A stretch of 39,437 nucleotides of DNA from Cytobacillus firmus NBRC 15306 (GTDB lineage: Bacteria; Bacillota; Bacilli; Bacillales; Cytobacillaceae), in assembly GCF_001591465.1 (NCBI RefSeq), contig NZ_BCUY01000034.1, positions 1 to 39,437 on the forward strand, read 5' to 3'. The first letter of the stretch is position 1. Every line of letters begins with the position of its first letter. Below the pieces are notes generated by a model. The model saw nothing but the letters and a program-made list of their open reading frames with translations, did not search any database and was not told the DNA's origin. Positions 6,138 through 13,900 of this stretch are shown here, one piece after another. A program made the translations under genes and the position numbers.

Positions 6138-7141
6138 ATTTCTTTTTAAAATAATTAAGGTAAAATCATCCCGCAATTGAAAATGCTGAAGTTTTTCAAG
6201 TTCTTTATATACGCTATTAACTATTTCCTGTGCATTTAAATGAATGTATTTCTTGATTAATTCCAGCAATGATTCCTTTTCTATAAACCCTTCTTCTGTA
6301 CGGCATTCAGTAACCCCATCTGACATTAATATGATCATATCTCCGGGATTTACTCCTTTTTCGTACTGGCGGTATTTCGTTTTTTATCAATACCGAGAAG
6401 CAGCCCTTTCGCAGTCAGTTCGGTAAATTGCTCAGTCACGGAATTATAGAACAGTCCCGGCTCATGTCCTGCAGAACCATATGAAAACATATTGCTGTTT
6501 GTATCATATATTCCATAAAACATGGTAATAAACATCGTTAAATCTACATTCTGTTCTACTACCCGATTAAGATTTTCAAGGACCGTTTTAGGGTCATTGC
6601 GGTTTTCAGGCACACTGTCCATGGCATATTTAATCATGGACATACAAAGGGCTGCCGGAAGACCTTTGCCGATCACATCAGCAATGGCGATGCTGATTGT
6701 GCTGTTCTCATCCTGAACAAAATGGAAATAATCACCGTTCATATGTTTGGCAGGAACACTAATTGCGCCGATATCCAGTCCCTCAACAGAAGGAACCTGC
6801 GTCCCCAGCAAAGTTTGCTGAACGTTCGCAGCTATTTCCATCTCTGTCCTGAGTTCCTGCTGAATATGTTTTAAGCTCTGATGTTCTCTATAGGCAAAAC
6901 CATAGCCTATCATGACTTCCAGAAGGATATCAAAAGAATGGTGAACATATTCAGGCAAGTCCGGATAAAGTTCACCCATCAGACTTTTATGAACGCTGAT
7001 AATCTCTTCAGGTGAGATTTTGTGCTCGATCGACTTCCTGCTGAACTTTTGGCCCTGATACAAGGCCTGTTCAGATTGTTCCTTAATATAATTCTCAAGA
7101 ATATCCCGATACTTTGATTCCATCATTTCTCGGAAATCCAT
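6132..7141 (-). pseudogene. rsbU: rsbU, RsbV phosphatase, frameshifted
   Basis: RsbU is the PP2C phosphatase that, when bound by RsbT, dephosphorylates RsbV. The first part (7141 down to about 6386) is complete: N-terminal RsbT-binding helical domain from MDFREMMESKYRDILENY, linker, and PP2C core with IAIADVIGKGLPAALCMSM. After LLLGIDKK, in an A6 run (T6 on the plus strand, 6380-6385), the frame is lost and a stop follows at 6350. The last third (DMIILMSDGVTECRTEEG and RDDFTLIILK, carrying metal-binding aspartates) continues in the -1 frame to 6132. Adding one A restores a 336-residue protein, the normal length. This is either a real null mutation, a sequencing error in a homopolymer, or less likely recoding. 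Confidence 0.9.
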
Positions 7142-7152
7142 AACGCTTCCCC

Positions 7153-7554
7153 CTAACGAAGCCACTTAGTTGCTTTTATATCTGTTCCGGTCCCGGGATT
7201 GGAGTCAATTAAAAACTCATCCATTAACCGCTTCACACCTGGCAGGCCGGCTCCTAATCCCCCTGATGTCGAGTATCCATCTTCCATTACTTGGCGTAAA
7301 TCATTGATTCCAGGGCCGCTGTCTACCGCAACTATACGCAATCCCGCTTTTCCGCCGTCGTATATTTTCTCAATACAGATTTGACCTTGTCCGGCGTATA
7401 AGTAAATATTCCGGGCAAGCTCACTAATGGCTGTAGTGATTCTAGCCTGGTCAACTGTACCAAAACCAAGCTCTTTAGCAACATTCCGCCCAAGCTGGCG
7501 GGCTGCAACGATGTCCCATTCGTTTATGATTTTAACGCAGGATTGGTTTTCCAT
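7153..7554 (-). CDS. rsbT: RsbT switch kinase
   Basis: Serine/threonine kinase of 133 residues that sits in the stressosome, phosphorylates RsbS and RsbR under stress, and is then released to activate RsbU. GHKL motifs are visible: ELARNIYLYAG (N box), DSGPGIND (G1) and GGLGAGLPG (G2). GGGGGAG precedes the ATG, which lies 4 bases after the rsbS stop. rsbU starts 11 bases downstream with its own GGGGGA. All catalytic motifs are present, but its target RsbU is frameshifted here. Confidence 0.96.
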   Translation of the reverse strand: MENQSCVKIINEWDIVAARQLGRNVAKELGFGTVDQARITTAISELARNIYLYAGQGQICIEKIYDGGKAGLRIVAVDSGPGINDLRQVMEDGYSTSGGLGAGLPGVKRLMDEFLIDSNPGTGTDIKATKWLR

Positions 7555-7558
7555 ACAG

Positions 7559-7921
7559 TTACTCCCCCAATTCCTGTTGTAATTTCTCCAAACCTTTTTC
7601 TAGATCTAATGCAGTAAGGACATCATCTAACCCAATACCTAACTCAATAAGCGTAATTGCTACGGCAGGCTGTATCCCGGTTATGACTACTTTTGCACCC
7701 ATCAGTTTGGACATATTTATTACGTCGCCTAGAACTTTAGCGATGAATGAATCAATAAAGTCAATGGATGTTAAATCGATCACGACTCCATTTGCGCTCG
7801 TCTCATGGATTTTATGGAGCAAATCCTCCTGAAACTGCAGAGCAGTCTGATCATCCAATTCCCACTGGATGGAGACTAACAGGCAATCATTCAGCTTTAA
7901 AATTGGGATTCTCACTCTCAT
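7559..7921 (-). CDS. rsbS: RsbS stressosome antagonist
   Basis: Single STAS-domain protein, 120 residues, which with RsbR forms the stressosome core and sequesters RsbT. The phosphorylation site is Ser58 in [15 protein letters not shown] (Ser59 in B. subtilis). Sequence from [20 protein letters not shown] onward is almost identical to the B. subtilis protein. The ATG overlaps the rsbR stop region by 4 bases; GGGAG lies 4 bases before it. Confidence 0.97.
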   Translation of the reverse strand: MRVRIPILKLNDCLLVSIQWELDDQTALQFQEDLLHKIHETSANGVVIDLTSIDFIDSFIAKVLGDVINMSKLMGAKVVITGIQPAVAITLIELGIGLDDVLTALDLEKGLEKLQQELGE

Positions 7922-8751
7922 TCCGCTCCCTCCACATTCACAATTTTGCGGCTGGTTAACTCAAGAGCCGCTTCTACTCCCTTTTTCAAGGTGTTTTTTG
8001 TGGTAAACTGATTTAAATCAATTCCCAGGTTTACAATGGTCTGGGCAATCTCCGGGCGTATGCCTACGAGCATGCATTTCGCACCGACAAGTCTTACAGC
8101 ATCTGCTGCCTGTATGATATGATGGGCTACCATCGTATCAACAACCGGCACACCCGTTATATCTATAAGGACCACTTCTGAACGGTGTTTAACCACTCCA
8201 GTTAAGAGGTTCTCCATAATCTGCTTCGCACGCTCGGTATCAATTGTACCTACAAGCGGCATGACTGTAATACCTTCGAATACAGGGATCAGCGGCGCAG
8301 AGAGTTCCTGAAGGGCAATTTTTTGCAGGGACACAGTTCTTTCCCAAGTGGCCGAATACATATTTACCACTTCATTAACCATGGGAGTCATCCAGCCATC
8401 GAATTCGTAAATGACTTTCATCTGGTTTTCCTGGGTGACAATTCCGGCTTCCTGCATACCCTCGAACACAATCTTCCCGAATGTTTGAAGCCCTTTTGTC
8501 ACAAAACTGAGCGGCCAGCCCAATCGCACAATTTTCTCAGAGAAATCACTCAATTTCGAAGTGAATTCCTCATTTGAACTTTTTATATTTGAAATAATCA
8601 GGTCAATGAATTCCCGGCTTGTCCCGATAAATACCTGATCAGAAACTACCTTTGTAACCCTTTCATCCGCATTTTCCTTAGTAGCCTCAAGCCAATGATT
8701 AAAAATAGAATCTTTATTATTTTGTATAAAATTCAATATTGTCGAATTCAT
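7918..8751 (-). CDS. rsbR: RsbR stressosome sensor protein
   Basis: A 277-residue protein with an N-terminal non-haem globin-like sensory domain (about residues 1-135), a linker helix and a C-terminal STAS domain. The RsbT phosphorylation sites align with Thr172 (VGTIDTERA) and Thr206 ([13 protein letters not shown]), equivalent to Thr171 and Thr205 of B. subtilis RsbRA. First gene of the sigma-B operon; GGAGG lies 5 bases before the ATG. Paralogues expected in such organisms are not in this window. Confidence 0.96.
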   Translation of the reverse strand: MNSTILNFIQNNKDSIFNHWLEATKENADERVTKVVSDQVFIGTSREFIDLIISNIKSSNEEFTSKLSDFSEKIVRLGWPLSFVTKGLQTFGKIVFEGMQEAGIVTQENQMKVIYEFDGWMTPMVNEVVNMYSATWERTVSLQKIALQELSAPLIPVFEGITVMPLVGTIDTERAKQIMENLLTGVVKHRSEVVLIDITGVPVVDTMVAHHIIQAADAVRLVGAKCMLVGIRPEIAQTIVNLGIDLNQFTTKNTLKKGVEAALELTSRKIVNVEGAE

Positions 8752-8846
8752 TTGTTCCTCCCTATTTTATCATATATCTATTATTAGCCTTCCAATTCCC
8801 CTTTATTGTAAAGAAGCAAAGAAATCTTCCTGTATCGTATATACCA

Positions 8847-8875
8847 ATTAAATGATAACAATGAATGCCAGTCAA
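8847..8875 (-). promoter_or_regulatory. Candidate sigma-A promoter of the rsbR-sigB operon
   Basis: Minus strand TTGACT (8870-8875), 17-base spacer, TTTAAT (8847-8852). It lies about 100 bases upstream of rsbR in the 370-base gap after mazF. The rest of that gap (8876-9097) holds no convincing gene or structure. Confidence 0.55.
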
Positions 8876-9089
8876 ATGATACCTATATGGTCTGCAATTA
8901 ATAATTCCCATCATTAAGTTAATTCGACAATTTCTTATGAAAACCCTTTTCCCAGTGCACTGATTTCCCATCGAATAGGAGGTTACTCCCAGCTGGAAAC
9001 GGGTATATTTACAAAACAAGACAATTTTATATATTAAACGACTTTCTTTTTTACCCTATTGAAAAGAAACTAAACCTTTTCGCTGTAAA

Positions 9090-9120
9090 AAAATAAAAAA
9101 CGCCCTTCAAAAGAGCGTTT
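9090..9120 (-). terminator. Terminator of mazEF
   Basis: Minus strand hairpin AAACGCTCTT / AAGGGCGTTT (9098-9120, one mismatch, 3-base loop) followed by TTTTTTATTTTTTT. It directly follows the mazF stop codon at 9122. Confidence 0.85.
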
Positions 9121-9121
9121 G

Positions 9122-9472
9122 TTAAAATTCGATGAGGCCTAAGCTGATTTGCACGGCTTCATCCACTTTTTCCATCATTTCGTCATCGAGATGGGTTATT
9201 TTATCGGTTAAGCGTTGTTTATCAATTGTACGAATCTGTTCTAATAAGATGACCGAATCCCTTTCAAAACCATAACGCTTCGCATCAATTTCAACGTGAG
9301 TAGGCAGCTTTGCTTTTTGAATCTGAGCTGTGATTGCTGCAACAATTACTGTGGGACTAAACCGATTCCCGATGTCGTTTTGGATGACAAGCACTGGACG
9401 TACGCCGCCTTGTTCTGAACCAACAACTGGGGATAGGTCTGCAAAATAAACGTCACCACGTTTGACAATCAA
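9122..9472 (-). CDS. mazF: MazF/EndoA mRNA interferase toxin
   Basis: A 116-residue PemK/MazF endoribonuclease (NdoA). In B. subtilis this family cleaves RNA at UACAU. The catalytic pair of the family is present as Arg25 (in [12 protein letters not shown]) and Thr48 (in AAITAQIQ). Sequence is nearly identical to B. subtilis NdoA over the whole length. The start is TTG, 7 bases after GGAGG, as in B. subtilis. It lies 4 bases after mazE and immediately upstream of rsbR; the rsb operon nevertheless has its own promoter and a terminator intervenes. Confidence 0.96.
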   Translation of the reverse strand: MIVKRGDVYFADLSPVVGSEQGGVRPVLVIQNDIGNRFSPTVIVAAITAQIQKAKLPTHVEIDAKRYGFERDSVILLEQIRTIDKQRLTDKITHLDDEMMEKVDEAVQISLGLIEF

Positions 9473-9476
9473 AGGA

Positions 9477-9758
9477 TTATCCTCCGCTAACTAGACGTTC
9501 AACTGTGTGTTCTGCCTCGTATTCCGCTTGAAATGCTTCAGATGCAATCGTCAAATTTATTTTCGCCATCTCCATGTAGCCTCGCCTCATGGACTCGCGA
9601 ATTTGTCTCTTTTTGCGTTCGCGCAAATACATTTTGGTTGCTTGATAAATGAATTCACTCCGGTTAACGTTTTCCTGTTTAGCAAATCCGTCTAACTCGG
9701 TTAAAAGATGCTGCGGTAATTTTACCATTATCTCTGTTGTTGTGCTGGACTCAGACAC
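9477..9758 (-). CDS. mazE: MazE/EndoAI antitoxin
   Basis: A 93-residue ribbon-helix-helix antitoxin (NdoAI). The N-terminal beta strand and helices ([18 protein letters not shown]) bind DNA; the C-terminal tail with [13 protein letters not shown] and ERLVSGG occupies the toxin. The chosen GTG start (9756-9758) is 9 bases from GGAGG and yields MSESSTTTE, the same length and N-terminus as B. subtilis NdoAI. The ATG two codons earlier (9762-9764) is only 3 bases from the ribosome site. Confidence 0.94.
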   Translation of the reverse strand: MSESSTTTEIMVKLPQHLLTELDGFAKQENVNRSEFIYQATKMYLRERKKRQIRESMRRGYMEMAKINLTIASEAFQAEYEAEHTVERLVSGG

Positions 9759-9941
9759 AAACATACACCTCCACCATCACTACACACCATTTTTATATCT
9801 ACCATTTTCAATATTACCATTAATAAAGCCCAATGCAAAGGGGATTCTTTAATTCCTCTGTATTATCGGCCAAAAAAATAGTATTTTATGCATGATTTCA
9901 GAAAAGCGGAAGCGTTAATTAACAACAATTAATTTTTTCAA

Positions 9942-11096
9942 TTATAACAAATAATTAATTCCCCCGATAATTTTACCATCTCTTTTGTATATGCGGGGAA
10001 CCCGGGAAGATACCATACATGTAACTTCATAGTTGATGGTTTCAAGCTTTTCGGCGATTTCGTCAACCGCTATCTTTTCTTTCCCCTGCTCGCCGATCAG
10101 GGTTACTTTTGTACCGACAGGCATTTCATGGGGAAGCTTAATCATGCATTGATCCATACAAACTCTTCCAACAATTGGAACCCTCAATCCTTCAGCAAGT
10201 ACCTCCTGTCCCTGAAGCTTTCGGATCCAGCCATCCGCATAGCCAATCGGCAAAGTTGCAATCCATTCATCTTCTTGTGCCTCATAAGTCGCACCATAGC
10301 TGACCTTCTCGCCTTTATGAAGCTTTTTCACATGAACAATAGCGGTGTGGAGAGAAAAAGCCTCTTTCAGCTCGAATGGAAGTACAGGCTTTATTTCCAT
10401 GGATGGAGCCAGTCCATACATGCTGATCCCCATTCTTACAGCATTCAAATGCGCTTTTGGAAATCTGAGGCCTGCTGCACTATTACTGGTGTGGACGTAC
10501 TTCGGCAATACCTCCAGCCAGCCGGTCATTTCTTCAAACCTGCTCAGCTGCGTTTCAAAGTAAGCATTATCCAATGAATCCGCTGTGGCGAAATGCGTAA
10601 ATACCCCTTCAAGCTTAAAACGCTTGTCCTTTTTGATAACGCTCTCAATTCCCGCAAGCTCATCCCGGCTGCGAATCCCCAGGCGGCCCATGCCGGTATC
10701 AAGCTTTAAATGAATATTCAAGGTTCCATCTTCTACATATTCAGTTGCTTGTGACAGCCATTCCTGCTGAAAAACAGTGAGGGCGATATTATTTGCTGCT
10801 GCCTCGCCTGCATGCTCCGGACGGCTCGCTCCCATTACTAAAATCGGCGCTTCAATTTTTTTCATCCTCAATGCCATTGCCTCATCCAGAGTCGCAACCG
10901 CAAGAGAGGATGCGCCGGCTTCCAGCGCAGCCTTCGCTACAGCTGCATCTCCATGCCCATACCCATTTGCCTTTACAACCGCAATGATTTTTGCCCCTTC
11001 TTTTACATGTCTTTTCATTGACTCTACATTATATGAAATATGGTCCAGATTTATCTCTGCCCAAGTGTCCCGATACATTTTTATCTGTTCATTCAT
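9942..11096 (-). CDS. alr: Alanine racemase
   Basis: PLP-dependent enzyme converting L- to D-alanine for peptidoglycan; 384 residues. The PLP lysine is Lys42 in [11 protein letters not shown]. The second-base tyrosine region appears as VSYGATYEA and the conserved RVCMDQCMI follows. D-alanine made here feeds Ddl and MurF encoded about 10 kb away. The ATG at 11096 is preferred: the promoter at 11138-11166 would start transcripts near 11131, leaving almost no leader for the in-frame ATG at 11120. AAAGGA is 12 bases upstream. Same position before mazE as in B. subtilis. Confidence 0.95.
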   Translation of the reverse strand: MNEQIKMYRDTWAEINLDHISYNVESMKRHVKEGAKIIAVVKANGYGHGDAAVAKAALEAGASSLAVATLDEAMALRMKKIEAPILVMGASRPEHAGEAAANNIALTVFQQEWLSQATEYVEDGTLNIHLKLDTGMGRLGIRSRDELAGIESVIKKDKRFKLEGVFTHFATADSLDNAYFETQLSRFEEMTGWLEVLPKYVHTSNSAAGLRFPKAHLNAVRMGISMYGLAPSMEIKPVLPFELKEAFSLHTAIVHVKKLHKGEKVSYGATYEAQEDEWIATLPIGYADGWIRKLQGQEVLAEGLRVPIVGRVCMDQCMIKLPHEMPVGTKVTLIGEQGKEKIAVDEIAEKLETINYEVTCMVSSRVPRIYKRDGKIIGGINYLL

Positions 11097-11137
11097 CGAT
11101 TGCTCACGTCCTTTAGCCATTGCTTTTATACATGTCG

Positions 11138-11166
11138 ATTATCAAACTCGGCAGATGGTTTGTCAA
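11138..11166 (-). promoter_or_regulatory. Sigma-A promoter of alr
   Basis: Minus strand perfect TTGACA (11161-11166), 17-base spacer, GATAAT (11138-11143). Predicted start near 11131, about 35 bases before the chosen alr ATG. Confidence 0.8.
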
Positions 11167-11169
11167 ATG

Positions 11170-11344
11170 GATATCTTTTTGAACCTGGGTTTACTTTGGA
11201 ATAAGAGAGCGTATATCTGAGGTGCTGGATTTGAGAGCCTGGGCTTTCTTTGGACTCTATGATGCGTAAATTCTGGGTGCTGTGTCGGAACTTTGGCCTT
11301 CTTCTGACTCTGAATGCGTAAACCCCAAGCCCAGTGTCCGAACC
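11170..11344. repeat. Three degenerate tandem copies of a ~54-bp unit
   Basis: Three adjacent imperfect copies, roughly 11175-11237, 11238-11290 and 11291-11344. Copies two and three share the core CTTTGGACTCTATGATGCG versus CTTCTGACTCTGAATGCG, then GTAAA and GTGTC(C/G)GAA. Copies one and two share CCTGGG(T/C)TT, CTTTGGA and GGTGCTG. It fills the gap between alr and ydcC. An 77-codon frame through it on the minus strand is repeat-derived and has no ribosome site. Function unknown. Confidence 0.55.
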
Positions 11345-11368
11345 CATCCATCTTTCCACCCCAAATAC

Positions 11369-11396
11369 AAAAAAAACAGGCCCCCTATAGGACCTG
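11369..11396 (-). terminator. Terminator of ydcC
   Basis: Minus strand hairpin CAGGTCC / GGGGGCCTG (11377-11396) followed by eight T residues. It follows the ydcC stop at 11411 and separates ydcC from alr. Confidence 0.8.
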
Positions 11397-11410
11397 CTTT
11401 AGGCAGTGAT

Positions 11411-12424
11411 TTATTTCACCATTTCACCTTGTACGGAGCGGGCAATATCGGACATTTCTTCAGGTGATAGATCGTTGGATGCAATCATATAATCCACGCC
11501 CTGGTAGGTCCAGGAGATGGTGTTGTCAGAAAGTGCACCAATGGTGAAACCAAGGTCAACCGGCTCGCCTTTAACAGATGTAACGACAGATGATGTCGGC
11601 ATGACAGCAGCCTTTTCCTGTACAAGCGTGAATGATTTTTCTCCATCATATGTCAATACAACGCGCTTGCCGTCTTCTGTTTTCATTTCCTGTTCATCAA
11701 CCAGCTTTACATCTGCCATGTCCATCTGCGGATATTTAACTGTGAATTCCTGATCCTCCACCTCTGCCATGACCGGCACTTCGAGCTGAGCGCCTGTCAT
11801 GTTCTTCTGCATGTCAAAGTCTTTCTTATCGAAGCTTGCATTGAACTTTACATTTGAAAATTCTACTGTTACAAGTGCATTTTTATCTGGATCCATAACC
11901 TTCACACTGACTGGGGATAAATCGGACTTCTTGAGCTTGATTTCCTGTACAGGAAGCATCTGATTATTTTGATAGCGTGTTTTGGTTTCAAACAAATAAT
12001 GATCTTTTGTAGCGGAGAACTTAGCTTCCTTATCCTCCATAATATCCTTGACTAATGATTCATATAAATAAGCCTGGCTGCTGTTCTGCGGCCAATCACT
12101 CTGGAAGCGGAAGCTTTTGTTCAGCGCAGGAGTGAGGACAAATACACCGTCATTGTTTCGGAGAATCATCTGGCTTTGTTCCTTTTGGGCGTTTTTCAGG
12201 TTTACCCGGTAAAAGTCCGGATCTTTATGCCACACTTCTATTTCATATGTCTGCGGGTCAGTTCCCATCTGCAGAGTCATTTTTGCCTCTGCCTTGTATC
12301 CCTTAACGTCTTCGAGCTTTTTATCAAGATCCTTTACAACATCCTCCTGTGTTTTAGATCCACAGGCAGACAATGCAAGAACAACCAAAAGCCCGGCAAG
12401 CAGCAAGAACCAATTTTTCTTCAT
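11411..12424 (-). CDS. ydcC: LolA-like outer-surface lipoprotein YdcC
   Basis: A 337-residue predicted lipoprotein. The signal peptide MKKNWFLLLAGLLVVLALSA ends in a lipobox with Cys21 (LSAC). The mature part resembles the LolA/LppX/VioE fold family (for example the segment following EDVVKDLDKKLEDVKGYKA), typical of B. subtilis YdcC and other outer-face lipoproteins linked to sporulation. GGGG lies 8 bases before the ATG. A well-matching sigma-E promoter lies upstream (12496-12524), suggesting mother-cell expression. The biochemical role is not known to me. Confidence 0.88.
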   Translation of the reverse strand: MKKNWFLLLAGLLVVLALSACGSKTQEDVVKDLDKKLEDVKGYKAEAKMTLQMGTDPQTYEIEVWHKDPDFYRVNLKNAQKEQSQMILRNNDGVFVLTPALNKSFRFQSDWPQNSSQAYLYESLVKDIMEDKEAKFSATKDHYLFETKTRYQNNQMLPVQEIKLKKSDLSPVSVKVMDPDKNALVTVEFSNVKFNASFDKKDFDMQKNMTGAQLEVPVMAEVEDQEFTVKYPQMDMADVKLVDEQEMKTEDGKRVVLTYDGEKSFTLVQEKAAVMPTSSVVTSVKGEPVDLGFTIGALSDNTISWTYQGVDYMIASNDLSPEEMSDIARSVQGEMVK

Positions 12425-12440
12425 TCCTTCAGCCCCTTTG

Positions 12441-12480
12441 TCTCATTTCAGTGAGATTGGCCGGACTTCCGGCCTGTCTC
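12441..12480 (-). promoter_or_regulatory. Overlapping hairpins in the ydcC leader
   Basis: GGCCGG (12459-12464) pairs with CCGGCC (12469-12474); the flanking GAGA (12453-12456) can extend this stem with TCTC (12477-12480) or instead pair with TCTCA (12441-12445). The two states are mutually exclusive and lie just before the ydcC ribosome site. Confidence 0.35.
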
Positions 12481-12495
12481 TCCTATCGCATTAAG

Positions 12496-12524
12496 AATAT
12501 ATGAGACAACCTTAAGGAATATGC
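12496..12524 (-). promoter_or_regulatory. Candidate sigma-E promoter of ydcC
   Basis: Minus strand GCATATT (12518-12524), 14-base spacer, CATATATT (12496-12503). This fits the sigma-E pattern of a CATATT-like -35 and CATACA-T-like -10 with 13-15 bases between. It lies about 70 bases upstream of the ydcC ATG. Confidence 0.5.
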
Positions 12525-12561
12525 TAGGAGGAATGACAAGCTTTTGAAAATCTTCCCGCGG

Positions 12562-12600
12562 CATAAAGTGGGGGTCTTACTGCCCGTTAGACTGCGATAA
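12562..12600. repeat. Short hairpin element after acpS
   Basis: GTCTTAC (12574-12580) pairs with GTTAGAC (12586-12592) with one T-T mismatch around the loop TGCCC, flanked by ATAAAG on both sides. It lies just downstream of acpS with no T tract. The sequence looks like a dispersed Bacillus intergenic element, which I recognise only from memory. Confidence 0.35.
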
Positions 12601-12602
12601 AG

Positions 12603-12956
12603 TCATTCTTTTTCTATAACCACCTGAGCCACAGCATAATCCCTGCTATGAGAAATCGACAAGTGAACCCCATCTTTGAATGGCTTCGAAATAAACGGCT
12701 TACCTTTTTCATCTTTTTCAATTTCAATATCCCGAAAGGAAAGTTCTTCGCCAATCCCGGTTCCCAATGCCTTTGAAAAAGCTTCTTTCGCCGCAAATCT
12801 TCCTGCAAGAAACTCTGCGCGCCTTTTTTCCGGCAATTGCTGATAGCTCTTCAGCTCTTTTGAGGTCAAAATCCGATCAGGAAACCGGTCCTGCCTGGCA
12901 AGAATTTTTCGTATCCGCTCTAGGTCTGCAATGTCAATCCCAATACCGGAAATCAT
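12603..12956 (-). CDS. acpS: Holo-[acyl-carrier-protein] synthase
   Basis: Transfers 4'-phosphopantetheine from CoA to apo-ACP; 117 residues, the usual size. Magnesium-binding residues are Asp8 ([12 protein letters not shown]) and Glu58 ([12 protein letters not shown]); the C-terminal [16 protein letters not shown] is typical. AAGGA precedes the ATG. Divergent from the rhomboid gene and upstream of ydcC, as in B. subtilis. Confidence 0.96.
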   Translation of the reverse strand: MISGIGIDIADLERIRKILARQDRFPDRILTSKELKSYQQLPEKRRAEFLAGRFAAKEAFSKALGTGIGEELSFRDIEIEKDEKGKPFISKPFKDGVHLSISHSRDYAVAQVVIEKE

Positions 12957-13120
12957 CTCTCATCTTCCTTCTATTTATATTATTTGCTGCATAAAGAATA
13001 CAGTAGAAGCAGGATTATGTACACTTTACCTGCCGAATAAGTGTTATGGCATGCTGAAAACCCGCTTTTCAGGCTATGATGTAGATACACGTTCAAACAA
13101 TTCAAGCACGGAGGAGAGCC

Positions 13121-13846
13121 ATGTTTACAAGAACGGAAAGCTTAAAGGAATTTATCCGCTATTATCCTGTTGTTACTGCTATCATTTGTATCCATATTAT
13201 CATCTATCTATTAACCGTCATTCCCCTATTCCCAAATTCACTTGTTTTTGAAAAGCTCGCTGGTGTTAATTTATATATTGTACAGGGTGAATACTGGCGG
13301 CTGCTCAGCCCAATCATATTGCACAGCGGTTTCTCCCATGTTTTATTTAACAGCTTTTCACTCGCTCTATTCGGCCCTGTTTTGGAGAGGCTCATCGGAA
13401 AAACCAAATTCATTCTGCTTTATATTACCGCAGGTTTAGCCGCCAATATTGCTACACTCATCCTTGAGCCATTAACGTATATTCACGCGGGGGCCAGCGG
13501 TGCAATCTTTGGCTTGTTCGGCTATTTTGCTGCAATCCTTATCTTTCGAAAAGAGCTTTTATCCAGGGAAAACTCACAAATCATCCTGACCATCACCATC
13601 ATTGGGGTAATCATGACCTTCCTTCAGCCCAACATCAATGTGACGGCACATATATTCGGCCTGATTGCCGGCTTCCTGATTGGTGCAGCTTCACTGGCCA
13701 AGGGCCGGACTTCAACTTCATCAGGCATCATACGGTCAGGCAGACTTTCCGGCATCAGGCCTTCTTTAAAAGGAGTGCCTGCATCAAGGCTGGCCGTTTG
13801 GGGAGTCATCGTTATTTTAGCCATAGTGGGGTTTTTAGCCAGATAA
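13121..13846 (+). CDS. ydcA: Rhomboid-family intramembrane serine protease
   Basis: A 241-residue membrane protein with about six transmembrane helices and a basic C-terminal extension ending in one further helix. The catalytic serine is Ser126 in HAGASGAIFG and the partner histidine is His177 in NVTAHIFGLIAGF. The L1-loop WR motif is present at GEYWRLLSP and HSGFSHVLFN matches the family. GGAGG lies 6 bases before the ATG. Its orientation opposes acpS and ydbT; the end converges on ydbT with a shared terminator. Substrates are unknown; it corresponds to B. subtilis YdcA by synteny. Confidence 0.92.
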   Translation: MFTRTESLKEFIRYYPVVTAIICIHIIIYLLTVIPLFPNSLVFEKLAGVNLYIVQGEYWRLLSPIILHSGFSHVLFNSFSLALFGPVLERLIGKTKFILLYITAGLAANIATLILEPLTYIHAGASGAIFGLFGYFAAILIFRKELLSRENSQIILTITIIGVIMTFLQPNINVTAHIFGLIAGFLIGAASLAKGRTSTSSGIIRSGRLSGIRPSLKGVPASRLAVWGVIVILAIVGFLAR

Positions 13847-13871
13847 TGGTCCTCGAAGCAGATAGGTAAAT

Positions 13872-13900
13872 AAAAAAAGCGCTCACGAACGCTTTTCTTT
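13872..13900. terminator. Bidirectional terminator between rhomboid gene and ydbT
   Basis: AAAAGCG (13875-13881) pairs with CGCTTTT (13890-13896). A runs on the left and T runs on the right let it work in both directions. The ydbT stop codon (13883-13885) lies in the loop. Confidence 0.7.

Noticed and set aside
6350-6390. Programmed -1 frameshift in rsbU
   Set aside because: The A6 run in frame GAT AAA AAA CGA does not make a classical X XXY YYZ slippery site because the base before it is T, no stimulatory stem was noticed, and rsbU is not known to be recoded. A mutation or sequencing error is simpler.
8762-9019. 85-codon frame between rsbR and mazF on the minus strand
   Set aside because: No ribosome site, odd composition rich in Tyr, Cys and His, and it covers the probable rsbR promoter.
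10128-10577. 149-codon plus-strand frame inside alr
   Set aside because: Antisense shadow of a well-conserved gene, without ribosome site or protein family likeness.
11126-11359. 77-codon frame upstream of alr on the minus strand
   Set aside because: Its apparent internal repeats come from the degenerate 54-bp DNA repeat; no ribosome site, and it overlaps the alr promoter.
13054-13072. CTGAAAA/TTTTCAG hairpin between acpS and the rhomboid gene as a terminator
   Set aside because: It lies between divergent 5' ends and no T tract follows; perhaps only incidental symmetry.
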